Below, one piece after another: positions 26,644 to 35,556 of a stretch of DNA of 64,000 nucleotides (position 1 is its first letter; every line of letters starts with the position of its first letter). The position numbers and the translations under genes are program-made. The stretch is taken from assembly GCA_965220935.1 (NCBI GenBank), contig OZ244857.1:1922001-1986000 (forward strand), in the 5' to 3' direction. Source of the DNA: Bin80 sp965220935 (lineage in GTDB: Bacteria; Bacteroidota; Rhodothermia; Rhodothermales; Bin80). Below the pieces are notes generated by a model. It worked only from the letters and a program-made list of their open reading frames with translations. It ran no database searches and was not told where the DNA came from.

Positions 26644-28836
26644 ATGAGTAGTCAACTTCACAATTTATCTGCTGCAACCAAGCACCGCTTAAATCACATT
26701 GACAAAATCACCCCTCCTGACTTGGAAGACGATTTTGGTGTCAATACATTTAGCATTGATGAGATGCGCAAGCGACTGCCAAAAGTCGTTCTGCAAGGCA
26801 TGATCAACTGCATCACTAAAAGTGCACCAATTGATACTCAACATGCCGAGATTGTTGCTCTGACTATGAAAGAGTGGGCACTAGAGCGTGGCGCTTCCCA
26901 CTTTGTTCACTGGTTTCAACCATTAACTGGCGGAACTGCTGGAAAGCATGACAGCTTTATCAACCCTACTGACGTTGGAAAAGCGATTACGACCCTTGGA
27001 GGTAAAGACCTGATCCAAGGAGAGCCTGATGCCTCGAGTTTTCCCAACGGTGGACTTAGAGCCACCCATGAAGCTCGTGGTTATACTGTATGGGATCCTT
27101 CCTCTCCAGCATTCTTAGTAGAAAATGAAAACGGTAGCTTTCTAGCAATTCCAACATGTTTTGTCTCTTGGACTGGAGAAGCGCTTGATCACAAAACTCC
27201 CTTACTTCGCTCTATTGATGCACTCGATCGCCAAGCCCGCCGCGTATTGCGAATGCTTGGCGAGAATGTTGACCGCGTTCAGACTACCGTTGGTGCGGAG
27301 CAGGAATACTTCCTGATTGATGAAGAGTATTATTATCGACGCCCAGATCTTTACAACTCTGGCAGAACACTTGTTGGAAGCCCACCCCCAAAAGGCCAGC
27401 AGCTTGATGATCATTATTTTGGAGAGATTCCAAGCCGCCAACTCGCTTGCATGTTGGATGCCGAAAAAGAACTTTATCGACTTGGAATACCAGTGAAAAC
27501 CCGCCACAATGAAGTTGCTCCTAGTCAGTACGAGCTCGCTCCAGTATTTGAAACTAGTGGTATTGCATCGGATCACCAACAACTCATTATGATTACACTC
27601 AAGCGAATTGCGCGTAAACATGGATTTGTTGCTTTATTACACGAAAAGCCGTTCGCAGATCTCAACGGATCTGGTAAACATATTAACTGGTCTATCTCTA
27701 CGGATACCGGCGTAAATCTCCTTGATCCAGGAACGACTCCCCACTCAAATCTAACGTTCCTGATTTTCTGTACAGCAGTCCTCCGTGCTGTCTATAAACA
27801 TCAAGACCTCCTTCGTATCTCAGTTAGCTCCGCAGGTAATGATCACAGACTTGGTGCCAATGAAGCACCCCCAGCAATTCTAAGTGTCTTTTTAGGTTCT
27901 CAACTTGCAGGTGTATACCAAAAACTTATTCAGGGTGATGAGTTGAGCTCTGAAAAGGATGCAGACCTATTCTTGGGCGTGAGTATGTTACCCCTGATCC
28001 CTAAGCATGCTGGTGATCGTAACCGTACGTCACCGTTTGCATTTACGGGCAATAAGTTTGAATTCCGCGCCGCAGGATCTAATCAATCTCTTGCATTGCC
28101 CAATGTTGTATTGAATGCATCCGTTGCAGAATCTCTCCGAGATTTCGCTAATTCTCTTCGCGATAAACTCAGTGGTAAGGATAAAACTGATCCTGAAGTA
28201 TTCAAAGCAACCGTCTTGGATATATTAAGAGAAAATGCCACAGAGTTTGAGACTATCCTTTTTGAGGGCGACAACTATTCAGATGAATGGCATGCAGAAG
28301 CGGAGAAGCGCGGACTATTAAACCTCCGAACAACCGCGGATGCATTGAGTCATTTTGACTCCGAAAAGAATACAACGCTCTTTTCTTCGTTTGGCATTCT
28401 CACCGCTGCCGAACTCAAAGCACGTCAGGAAATAGCGCTTGAGCAATATGAAATGACGATTGATATAGAAGGCCGGACTCTTGAGAATCTTGTGCAAACT
28501 CAGGTTATCCCTGCCGCCTTTGAATATCTCAATGAGTTAACTCAGACAGCATCTCAAGCTAGACAAGTTGGAATGAATGTCACGGCCTCATCACCAGCGA
28601 TTCGTACCGCTACAAACGTGACAAAACATCTTGAAGAACTCATTGATGCGGCTGAGGACTTAACCAAGCAGTTGGATACTCATGTAGAAGATCTACAGGC
28701 GAATGTTCAGCATAAAAAAGATGGAGTAATCCCTGCGATGCTCAAAGTTCGTACAGTTGTCAATGCATTAGAGGGCATCATACCTCAAACGAAGTGGCCA
28801 CTGCCAAGCTACAGCGAAATCCTTTTCATTCATTGA
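26644..28836 (+). CDS. glnN: Glutamine synthetase type III
   Basis: The 730-residue product is the large GSIII form common in Bacteroidota and cyanobacteria, which makes glutamine from glutamate, ammonia and ATP in the cytoplasm. Characteristic segments in order are KHDSFINPTDVGKAIT, QGEPDASSFPNGGLR, TVGAEQEYFLID (metal-binding glutamate), RHNEVAPSQYELAPVFE, FADLNGSGKHINWS (glutamate-binding and catalytic region) and GNKFEFRAAGSNQS. The C-terminal extension (about 560-730), rich in helices, is diagnostic of type III. Length is normal and the frame is intact. It stands alone, with a terminator immediately after it. Confidence 0.97.
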   Translation: MSSQLHNLSAATKHRLNHIDKITPPDLEDDFGVNTFSIDEMRKRLPKVVLQGMINCITKSAPIDTQHAEIVALTMKEWALERGASHFVHWFQPLTGGTAGKHDSFINPTDVGKAITTLGGKDLIQGEPDASSFPNGGLRATHEARGYTVWDPSSPAFLVENENGSFLAIPTCFVSWTGEALDHKTPLLRSIDALDRQARRVLRMLGENVDRVQTTVGAEQEYFLIDEEYYYRRPDLYNSGRTLVGSPPPKGQQLDDHYFGEIPSRQLACMLDAEKELYRLGIPVKTRHNEVAPSQYELAPVFETSGIASDHQQLIMITLKRIARKHGFVALLHEKPFADLNGSGKHINWSISTDTGVNLLDPGTTPHSNLTFLIFCTAVLRAVYKHQDLLRISVSSAGNDHRLGANEAPPAILSVFLGSQLAGVYQKLIQGDELSSEKDADLFLGVSMLPLIPKHAGDRNRTSPFAFTGNKFEFRAAGSNQSLALPNVVLNASVAESLRDFANSLRDKLSGKDKTDPEVFKATVLDILRENATEFETILFEGDNYSDEWHAEAEKRGLLNLRTTADALSHFDSEKNTTLFSSFGILTAAELKARQEIALEQYEMTIDIEGRTLENLVQTQVIPAAFEYLNELTQTASQARQVGMNVTASSPAIRTATNVTKHLEELIDAAEDLTKQLDTHVEDLQANVQHKKDGVIPAMLKVRTVVNALEGIIPQTKWPLPSYSEILFIH

Positions 28837-28846
28837 TTTTCATACG

Positions 28847-28877
28847 GGGACTTCATATTCAATGAAGTCCCTATTTT
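28847..28877 (+). terminator. Intrinsic terminator of glnN
   Basis: GGGACTTCAT (28847-28856) and ATGAAGTCCC (28862-28871) form a perfect 10-bp stem with a 5-base loop, followed by TATTTTG. It begins ten bases after the glnN stop. The nitroreductase gene, which ends at 28879 on the other strand, runs into it from the opposite side. Confidence 0.8.
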
Positions 28878-28878
28878 G

Positions 28879-29541
28879 TTAGTCACCGACGAGCCAGGTC
28901 ACAAATTGATCTTGGCTTTTTCGCTTTAAATCGGGAACGGTCGCATCTTCGGCTGGATACCCCACTGGAAATAGAACATAGGGTCTCTCATTCCTGGGAC
29001 GCCCTAAGATCTCGACAAGAAATCGCATAGGACTTGGAGTATGCGTCAATGTTACAAGACCCAAGTTGTGGATTGCAGTGATGAAGAACCCGCATGCAAT
29101 TCCACAGCTTTCCTGAACATAATAATTTTTGAATCCATCATCGCCAGTATTTTTGGCAAAACATACCACCAACCATGGTGCAGTGTCAAGAAATGGTTTT
29201 CTCCAATCGGTACCGATCGGGTGTAGCGCATCAAGCCATTGTTTGGGCATTCGACGCTTGTAACTTTCACGCTCTTCCTCTTCTGCAGCACTTCGGATTT
29301 GTGATTTGATCTTAGAATCGTTGACGGCTACAAAATGCCAGGGCTGTCGATGGGCACCGCTCGGAGCAGTTCCAGCGGTAAGAATAGCATGCTCTATCAG
29401 CTCACGAGATACAGGTTCAGAACTGAAGTCCCGAACCGATCGTCTCTGTTGCATCTGTAGATAAAATTGCTGAGCCCGTTCACGCATTTGAAGTGGCGTA
29501 TAATGCGTGAACTGTAACAGGTGGCGAGGATGCGGTTCCAT
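28879..29541 (-). CDS. Nitroreductase-family flavoprotein, iodotyrosine deiodinase-like
   Basis: The start at 29541 (MEPHPRHLLQ) gives 220 residues and lies directly behind the asnS stop; the longer open frame overlapping asnS is less likely. RRSVRDFSSEPVSRE is the FMN-phosphate binding start of the nitroreductase fold and GTAPSGAHRQPWHFV its second FMN region. The lid segment EEERESYKRRM, then WLDALHPIGTDW and LDTAPWLVVCFA, resembles bacterial homologues of mammalian iodotyrosine deiodinase more than NfsB-type enzymes. The reaction may be reductive dehalogenation of a halogenated tyrosine or another nitro/quinone reduction; substrate is unproven. Spacing suggests co-transcription with asnS. 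Confidence 0.85.
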   Translation of the reverse strand: MEPHPRHLLQFTHYTPLQMRERAQQFYLQMQQRRSVRDFSSEPVSRELIEHAILTAGTAPSGAHRQPWHFVAVNDSKIKSQIRSAAEEEERESYKRRMPKQWLDALHPIGTDWRKPFLDTAPWLVVCFAKNTGDDGFKNYYVQESCGIACGFFITAIHNLGLVTLTHTPSPMRFLVEILGRPRNERPYVLFPVGYPAEDATVPDLKRKSQDQFVTWLVGD

Positions 29542-29542
29542 T

Positions 29543-31042
29543 TTATGGTGAAAGTCGTGCGAGTGTCCTAGGAAACGGAATTGTTTCACGGATATGCTCA
29601 AGACCACAAATCCATGCGACTGTTCTTTCAAGACCCAAACCAAATCCACTATGAGGCACAGTTCCGTAACGGCGTAAATCAAAATACCACTCAAAAGCTT
29701 CTCTGGGGAGGTGATGTCGCCTCACTTGCTCTTCTAAAAACGCAAGATCATCGGCCCGCTGCCCTCCCCCAATGATCTCCCCAAATCCCTCTGGGGCCAA
29801 AATATCCATTCCCAATGCTAAGCGCTCATCCTCTGGATCTCTTTTCATATAAAATGCCTTGACGGCCTCTGGATAACGATGAACGATAATCGGTGACTCA
29901 TAATACCATGTGAGTAGTGTTTCGTCACTTCCACCAAAATCACTGCCCCATTCAAACGATTCAGCCGAGCGCCACCATTGAGGAAGATTCCGTAATTCTT
30001 CCTCAATTTGCCCCAATCGGATGTTTATTTCAATCTCACGCGCATCAATGCGGCGTTTTTTCCAGTCTTTAAGTTGTCCGTAATTCTGTTGATTACTACG
30101 ACTCTCTTTTTCAAGATCGGACTTCTCAATATGTAAGTCTTCCTCTTTGTTGACTACCTTGAGACGTGTCTGTTCACTCTTTAGAAGTTGGACGGCCTCA
30201 GTGTAAGTCATCCGGGGAAATGGAGATTTTACTTTATCAAGTGCATCAAGATTTCGCCCTAGCAGCTCAAGTTCATCTTGACACTCAGTTAATACATCAG
30301 ATGCAATTCTAATTAAAAAATCTTCAGCTAACGACATGTTCATGTCCAAATCGTAAAATGCCATTTCAGGCTCAATCATCCAGAATTCGGTCAAGTGCCG
30401 ACGAGTTTTTGATTTTTCAGCGCGAAACACAGGGCCAAAGGTATAGATCTTATTAAACGCCATGGCCATCACCTCTCCGTGAAGTTGTCCACTCTGAGTT
30501 AAATAGGCGGGATTACCAAAATAATCTATTTCAAACAGTGTACTAGTGCCTTCAACCGCATTCTTTGTCAACAGAGGTGCATCCATCTGTAGAAATCCAC
30601 GTTCCTGGAAAAAATTGTGGATGCTCATGATAATACGATTACGGATTCGCATCACAGCCCATGGGCGACGACTGCGTAGCCACAAATGCCGGTGATCCAT
30701 CAAAAAATCTACACCATGGGACTTCGGGGTAATCGGATAATCCTCAACAAATTGAATCACTTCTAACCTAGAAACCTGTATTTCTACCCCTCCGATCTGA
30801 CGCTCGTCTTTCAGAATTTTACCAGTGACGATCAGAGAGCTTTCTTGGGTTGCATTTGATGCGACTTCCCAAGAAGTGGTGTCAACATCCTGCTGATTTA
30901 CAACGCATTGAACCAAGCCAGTTCCATCTCTGATAACCATAAAAAACAGCTGCTTGGATGTACGCTTTTGTTGCAACCAGCCTCGCAATGTGCCAGTTGA
31001 TCCAACATGTGACGTAAGAGTGTCTATTGTTAGAGATCCCAT
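29543..31042 (-). CDS. asnS: Asparaginyl-tRNA synthetase
   Basis: The 499-residue product is a class IIb aminoacyl-tRNA synthetase. The N-terminal OB-fold anticodon-binding domain is about 10-110 (GTLRGWLQQKRTSKQLFFMV). Class II motif 2 is TFGPVFRAEKSKTRRHLTEF with the asparagine-type AEKS; motif 3 is GFGLGLERTVAWICGLEHIR near the C-terminus. A charged insertion of about 80 residues (roughly 290-370) contains a probable coiled coil. It charges tRNA-Asn directly. The start MGSLTIDTL has no obvious Shine-Dalgarno sequence. The next gene downstream begins two bases after its stop. Confidence 0.95.
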   Translation of the reverse strand: MGSLTIDTLTSHVGSTGTLRGWLQQKRTSKQLFFMVIRDGTGLVQCVVNQQDVDTTSWEVASNATQESSLIVTGKILKDERQIGGVEIQVSRLEVIQFVEDYPITPKSHGVDFLMDHRHLWLRSRRPWAVMRIRNRIIMSIHNFFQERGFLQMDAPLLTKNAVEGTSTLFEIDYFGNPAYLTQSGQLHGEVMAMAFNKIYTFGPVFRAEKSKTRRHLTEFWMIEPEMAFYDLDMNMSLAEDFLIRIASDVLTECQDELELLGRNLDALDKVKSPFPRMTYTEAVQLLKSEQTRLKVVNKEEDLHIEKSDLEKESRSNQQNYGQLKDWKKRRIDAREIEINIRLGQIEEELRNLPQWWRSAESFEWGSDFGGSDETLLTWYYESPIIVHRYPEAVKAFYMKRDPEDERLALGMDILAPEGFGEIIGGGQRADDLAFLEEQVRRHHLPREAFEWYFDLRRYGTVPHSGFGLGLERTVAWICGLEHIRETIPFPRTLARLSP

Positions 31043-31347
31043 TTCAATTCTTCTCAGAGATTTTTGTCATCCAGCCATAAGATTTTTTTACCTATCACAG
31101 TGAAGTGAATCAGCTGAATTCACCAAACCTACTTATGTCAGCAAGATTTTCTCGGATATTATTTCTCTTGGTATTGAGTTGTATTTCCATAGTTCGTAAG
31201 GCCTGACCCTTGGTTCGTACAGATGCGATTTGATGATGCTGATTGACCACATTTCACGTGTATGATCGGTTGCCATACTTTATCTGTTTGAAATATAGTG
31301 ATCTTCGCATACCGAACCAATTTGGTGGACTCATAATGGAATGGCTA
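31043..31347. other. Intergenic region between asnS and the MazG-like gene
   Basis: About 305 bases upstream of asnS. No gene or structured element is recognised. It should hold the asnS promoter on the minus strand. Confidence 0.4.
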
Positions 31348-31788
31348 CTACTGAGTTCCAAGTATTCTTGCAATATCAGGGGGTTTCCAGTCGGGGGGCT
31401 TCATCCATTTTCCGTCCTCACGTGAATAACTTCCTTGACCAAATTTGCGCAGATTAGCCTCGTCAACTTCGCACAATAATTCCTCATCATCAATCCCAAA
31501 CGCAATCAATGTGCCCATTGTAACAACTGATATATCTGCACATCCATCAGCGACGCCTTCAAGATCCACAGGCTTATCAGCGGCTAACTCACACTCTTCT
31601 ATTGTGACACTCTGATTTTGAAATTTCAATGAAATCCCTAATGCCTTGACAGTCTCAAGGGCTTCCTCAAGAATCAGTCGAGCGCGTAGTTCGCGCGTAG
31701 AAGCATCTGGAATCACTACACTAGATGGTGTAGATTGTGCTGCCTTTTTCATAAATGCTTTGACGCGTCCATAATGATCTGTTGGCAT
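31348..31788 (-). CDS. MazG-like/phosphoribosyl-ATP pyrophosphohydrolase-type protein
   Basis: The 146-residue product is mainly helical. RARLILEEALETVKALG supplies an E-E-x2-E metal-binding motif and DLEGVADGCADISVVTMGTL the second acidic motif of the all-alpha NTP pyrophosphatase superfamily. FGIDDEELLCEVDEANLRKFG followed by GKWMKPPDWKPPDI closely resembles the C-terminal part of phage and bacterial MazG-like nucleotide pyrophosphohydrolases. It probably hydrolyses a nucleoside triphosphate to the monophosphate and pyrophosphate, perhaps as a housecleaning enzyme; the substrate is not known. It is transcribed away from the glycosyltransferase block with a 410-base gap. Confidence 0.8.
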   Translation of the reverse strand: MPTDHYGRVKAFMKKAAQSTPSSVVIPDASTRELRARLILEEALETVKALGISLKFQNQSVTIEECELAADKPVDLEGVADGCADISVVTMGTLIAFGIDDEELLCEVDEANLRKFGQGSYSREDGKWMKPPDWKPPDIARILGTQ

Positions 31789-32200
31789 TACAATAATGAT
31801 AGAATTAATTGATAAAGTCCAAGATAAGATGTTTGATTATGGTGTTTTTTCTCTGGTCGCCATAGAATCTAACAGTGAATCGTAATATAGAGGGTAACGT
31901 TATTTCAAATCTAATTGATGATGATGTCATCTCTTCCGACTAAGAATTTTTTAAACCCTCATCCAAATTCAAGAGGAACTAGTCCCTTGACAGCACGGTG
32001 GATGAATGTAAACTAAGCTGGTTCAGTGATTTAATCGTCTATGAATTGGTTCATTGTACTCAGCGGAAATATCAACAATGATTGTTCACTAATAAGATCC
32101 AGTTTCTTCAATACTGTTACTTATACCTTATGCAATCGGAACTCTGCACCCACCAATAGATGATATGTTTAGTCATGTCTCCAAAAAAATAACGGTTCAG
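31789..32200. other. Intergenic region, nothing recognised
   Basis: About 410 AT-rich bases between two minus-strand genes. No gene, RNA or repeat is seen. It includes the promoter side of the MazG-like gene. Confidence 0.4.
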
Positions 32201-33334
32201 TTATGCACCTCGTATTGATGCCAAAGAATCAAGTAAGGCATCATAGAGCTCAGAATGAACTCCCCAATCAAGACGATCAACGATACCTCGAAGTGTCTCA
32301 TTAGGAAGAGGACGTTCTTCATCTGTGAGCATTGCTTTAAGAATCAAATGTAACTCTTCCTCATCCTCATACAGCACAGGAGCGTGTAAGAGTGGACGAT
32401 GAAGGTTGTCAGGAATCAATTCTGGATAACTAAGCCTGTTAGGCAATAACGGATGACACCCACAGTAAATGGCTTCTAACATAGCAACTCCAAAAAATTC
32501 ATGGATGGATGTAGAAACTACAATATCCGCGCGATGCAACAGTCTGCTGTACTCTTCAAAATTTTCAGCATACCCATAGTGGAGAATCCTCTCGGCATAT
32601 CGCTCAAAGGCAACGTCAAATTCCGATGGCTGCTCTTCAAACCGCTTTCCAGCAAGGATAAGACGAAATTGGTGCCCTGAATCATCTAGGCGATTCATGA
32701 TTCGAAAAAATGCCTCTGGGTTCTTATCATACTCCCATCTTTGATTCCATAAAACAATCGGAGGAGTACCTTTTGACTGGGATGGATCAGCGTAACGGGT
32801 ATGCGCTTGAAGATCCATTCCGAGGTGCATCACTTTACTTTTTTCACGAATTTCTGAGACGGTATGAAGATGGGTGTAATCTGGGAAGACACGCAATAAC
32901 CCAGGAAGAGCACGAATAAATTCTTCATAATGAAACTCGCTGTTGAAGATGATCTGATCAGATGCAAGACACGATAGATAATTGATGTAGGCATAGGAAA
33001 GATCTCGCTGAGTCTCAGCAGGAAGCGGATAGGTCAATTGATTCTCGTGCAGATAGTAGACAACTGGAATATCACCAATATCCCTCCGGACTAGTGCCAG
33101 AAATGCTGGCACATTGACCATACTTGTGGCCAAAATTATATCTGGCTTAAATCCCTCAGCAATGGCATGTCTAGTTTTACGTGCTAGGGTCTGAGCACCT
33201 CCTTGAAGTCTCCATTTCCAAAATCTCGCAGACATTGTAATGAGACTATAGTCATGCCGGCTGCTACGAATGAGTCCATCAACAAAATTCCTGTGAGAAC
33301 CTCCATACCAGGGTTCTAATGCCAGAACATTCAT
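32201..33334 (-). CDS. tRNA-queuosine alpha-mannosyltransferase homologue (DUF3524/GTDC1-like)
   Basis: The 377-residue product matches the DUF3524 glycosyltransferase family (animal GTDC1, now known as QTMAN), which adds mannose to queuosine in tRNA-Asp. The N-terminal half has LEPWYGGSHRNFVDGL, then SARFWKWRLQGGA, a segment characteristic of the family. VYYLHENQLTYP and NSEFHYEEF follow. The C-terminal GT-B half has ILWNQRWEYDKNP-like sequence (IVLWNQRWEYDKNPEAFF), LAGKRFEEQP and STSIHEFFGVAMLEAIYCG, the nucleotide-sugar binding region. It is presumably a cytoplasmic, GDP-mannose-using enzyme. The start overlaps the upstream small gene as ATGA. Activity in bacteria is inferred by homology. 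Confidence 0.88.
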   Translation of the reverse strand: MNVLALEPWYGGSHRNFVDGLIRSSRHDYSLITMSARFWKWRLQGGAQTLARKTRHAIAEGFKPDIILATSMVNVPAFLALVRRDIGDIPVVYYLHENQLTYPLPAETQRDLSYAYINYLSCLASDQIIFNSEFHYEEFIRALPGLLRVFPDYTHLHTVSEIREKSKVMHLGMDLQAHTRYADPSQSKGTPPIVLWNQRWEYDKNPEAFFRIMNRLDDSGHQFRLILAGKRFEEQPSEFDVAFERYAERILHYGYAENFEEYSRLLHRADIVVSTSIHEFFGVAMLEAIYCGCHPLLPNRLSYPELIPDNLHRPLLHAPVLYEDEEELHLILKAMLTDEERPLPNETLRGIVDRLDWGVHSELYDALLDSLASIRGA

Positions 33335-33594
33335 CGAGATTTCTTTTGAGGCTTCTGGCTTTTGGAGCCTAATTTCTTCTGAATCTCTTTGTTTTCCTTT
33401 TCATTCAATGGCCGAACAATTGATAAATCCCTAACCTGTAGAAGATCTCTCAATGCATTATCCATCACTTCTTCAGACGTAACTTTGACTTCCTCGCCTG
33501 GTGGAATCTCTAATTGACGTCCCTCCAATCTCACAGAAATTGTTTTTTTATTCGTGTTTTTAATAATCATCCCTCTGCGATGCCGGGTAATCAT
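33331..33594 (-). CDS. Small conserved-looking protein of unknown function
   Basis: The 87-residue product (or 79 from the second methionine) begins with basic residues, then IKNTNKKTISVRLEGRQLEI, then PPGEEVKVTSEEVMDN, and ends in a lysine-rich tail. The beta-rich N-terminal segment followed by PPGE-x-V-x-VT-x-EEV suggests a small beta domain. Its TGA overlaps the ATG of the queuosine mannosyltransferase gene, so translation is likely coupled. The role is unknown; the coupling makes a functional link to the glycosyltransferase possible. Confidence 0.65.
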   Translation of the reverse strand: MITRHRRGMIIKNTNKKTISVRLEGRQLEIPPGEEVKVTSEEVMDNALRDLLQVRDLSIVRPLNEKENKEIQKKLGSKSQKPQKKSR

Positions 33595-33628
33595 GATAGA
33601 TTGTGTTTAGTTCTGAAATAAATTACGA

Positions 33629-34303
33629 CTATTTTTTTGAAGAGTCTATATCATTTGCTGAAATTGATGCATATTTTTCAATACACAAGGATTGGCTTGC
33701 TAGTTTAATCTCACCTGGAACATTTGATGCAATGACGACCAGATGTCCAGCCTGCTTGGCGTGATCAATGATTGTTTTTACTAATTCTCTTCCCTGTGCA
33801 TCCAATCCTACCGTTGGTTCATCTAGCAGCAGAACCATCGGCTCGTGGAATAACGCGGCGACAAATCGCGATCTTTGCTGCATACCAGTTGAATATGTTC
33901 TAACCAAAGAATTGGCGTGAGATGTTAGTCTAACCAAAGACACGATAGATTCTATTTTAGTCATCTCCATTTTCATGGACCTTGCCTTAGCAATAAACGC
34001 CAAGTTCTCATACAATGTGAAATCCTCGTATAAATTCACATATGGTGCTACAAGTCCTATATGCAGAGGGCAGTGCTCACGAGGAATTCTATGACCCGAT
34101 ATGGTCAATATTACCTGACCTTCACATGGCTGGAGTATTCCAGAGATGATCTTGAGAAGTGTTGATTTTCCAGAACCGTTTGCCCCTGTGATGGCGAATA
34201 CATCTCCTGAGGTAAGCGCTAGATCAACATCACGAAAGATAGTCCTATAGCCATATTTATGGCCCACCCCACTTACTGATAAATTGATCATGGACGAAAA
34301 CAC
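33629..34303 (-). CDS. ABC transporter ATP-binding protein, CcmA-like
   Basis: The 224-residue product is a single ABC ATPase domain: Walker A TGANGSGKST, Q-loop region GLVAPYVNLYEDFTLYENL, signature YSTGMQQRSRF and Walker B VLLLDEPTVGLD. The short length and Y-x-F-T-L-x-EN-L wording resemble CcmA, the ATPase of the cytochrome c maturation exporter, but no permease or other ccm gene lies next to it. The final 20 residues are poorly conserved in appearance. The start may be at the second methionine (MINLSVSGVG, 34291). The family assignment beyond ABC ATPase is tentative. Confidence 0.85.
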   Translation of the reverse strand: MFSSMINLSVSGVGHKYGYRTIFRDVDLALTSGDVFAITGANGSGKSTLLKIISGILQPCEGQVILTISGHRIPREHCPLHIGLVAPYVNLYEDFTLYENLAFIAKARSMKMEMTKIESIVSLVRLTSHANSLVRTYSTGMQQRSRFVAALFHEPMVLLLDEPTVGLDAQGRELVKTIIDHAKQAGHLVVIASNVPGEIKLASQSLCIEKYASISANDIDSSKK

Positions 34304-34800
34304 AGGACTAAACTACACAATTTTTAACGCTAACAAAATAGAGATGTTGAGCCAGCAATCAGGCATTAATTGGAATGACTGCATCCACGATATAACATGA
34401 TATTCAACAGATGGTTGTGTTCAAGCATGACTTAGATTTTTAATAGTGAATGATTTGATACTCACAAATTCTCTGAGGTCTTTGACCTTAGCCCTGCCCT
34501 TGGTCACGAAATTATGAGAAGGAAAAATGTAGTCATCCGGTCTAACTGGGAGAGGCAGTCTCAGTCTCAGTCTCAAAAATCGGCGATATATAAGTGCCAT
34601 TATTACACAATCAAGTAGCAATTTGTGCAGAGTAAAGCAACACTCTGTCCAACATATGCTCCCCAGCGGAGTTCAAAAAATCACGAAACTCTATTTGTCA
34701 AGTAGCCGAGGAGTGAGATCCGCTCGGCTTCTTAGTGATTGTCATCTGGCATCTTTGGAAAGGAGTTAGATTTGAATCTATCATCATGTTTAATGACTCA
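34304..34800. other. Intergenic region with a weak hairpin
   Basis: About 500 bases. GCCGAG at 34705-34710 and CTCGGC at 34723-34728 form a 6-bp stem with a 12-base loop, downstream of the TSUP transporter gene; no strong T run follows on the minus strand. A 66-codon arginine-rich frame at 34421-34621 on the minus strand is not convincing as a gene. Confidence 0.4.
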
Positions 34801-35547
34801 TTAAACAACTCCCAACATCCTAAATGCCATGATCACGATTGCAACCATCAGAACAATCCGTATCACTTTTTCACCTCTTCGTAATGCCATTCTAGCCGCG
34901 ATAAATGCACCAAAAGCATTTCCCGCAGCCAGCACCAGACCCAGTAGCCAATCCACTTTACCCATCAGTGCATACAATAACAAGGCGGGAGTCGTATAAA
35001 GGAGTACAATGGTGAGTTTATGAACGGTTGTCGTTAACAAATCTAATCTCAGCAAGTGGACAAAGACGGCCATCAGCATAAATCCGACACCTACTTGAAT
35101 AAAGCCCCCATAAATTCCAACCGCCAGAAGAGATGGACCTGCCCATATAGAATGTGCCGTTTCGGGACTAGCATTTGAGTAATTACTTGGAATCAGCATG
35201 CTAACAACGATCAGAATCAAGATACCAGCAAGAATTTTTTCAAATAAACCATCATCAATTTGAGTTCCAAAGAAAGCCCCTGCGATGGCCCCAGGAATTG
35301 TCCATAGAGCAAATCTTAGACTCGCCTTTAGCCGCGTTTTTTTATCATTGGAGAACGTCAGTACGGCGACAATGTTTTGCACTATAATTGCAACTCGATT
35401 CGTGCCATTAGCGACACCTGCATCAAGCCCAAGAAGAATTAACACCGGCAGAGTGATGGTGGATCCTCCACCAGCCATCACATTGATGACTCCTGCAGCT
35501 ATGCCAGATATAAACAGTATCGGCAGTAATGCTTGAATCTCTGGCAT
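34801..35547 (-). CDS. TSUP (TauE/SafE) family membrane transporter
   Basis: The 248-residue product has seven to eight hydrophobic segments. The first contains GIAAGVINVMAGGGSTITLP, the glycine-rich repeat signature of the TauE/SafE family, followed by LDAGVANGTNRVAI, the second conserved segment. The second half repeats the pattern more weakly (GGFIQVGVGFML). These proteins export sulfite, organosulfonates or related anions across the inner membrane; substrate cannot be told from sequence. It follows the YaaA gene by nine bases on the same strand and may be co-transcribed with it. Confidence 0.9.
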   Translation of the reverse strand: MPEIQALLPILFISGIAAGVINVMAGGGSTITLPVLILLGLDAGVANGTNRVAIIVQNIVAVLTFSNDKKTRLKASLRFALWTIPGAIAGAFFGTQIDDGLFEKILAGILILIVVSMLIPSNYSNASPETAHSIWAGPSLLAVGIYGGFIQVGVGFMLMAVFVHLLRLDLLTTTVHKLTIVLLYTTPALLLYALMGKVDWLLGLVLAAGNAFGAFIAARMALRRGEKVIRIVLMVAIVIMAFRMLGVV

Positions 35548-35556
35548 GTGATCGCC

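Noticed and set aside
34421..34621. 66-codon arginine-rich frame on the minus strand
   Set aside because: Low-complexity sequence (repeated CTCAGT-type triplets on the plus strand) explains the composition; no family resemblance.
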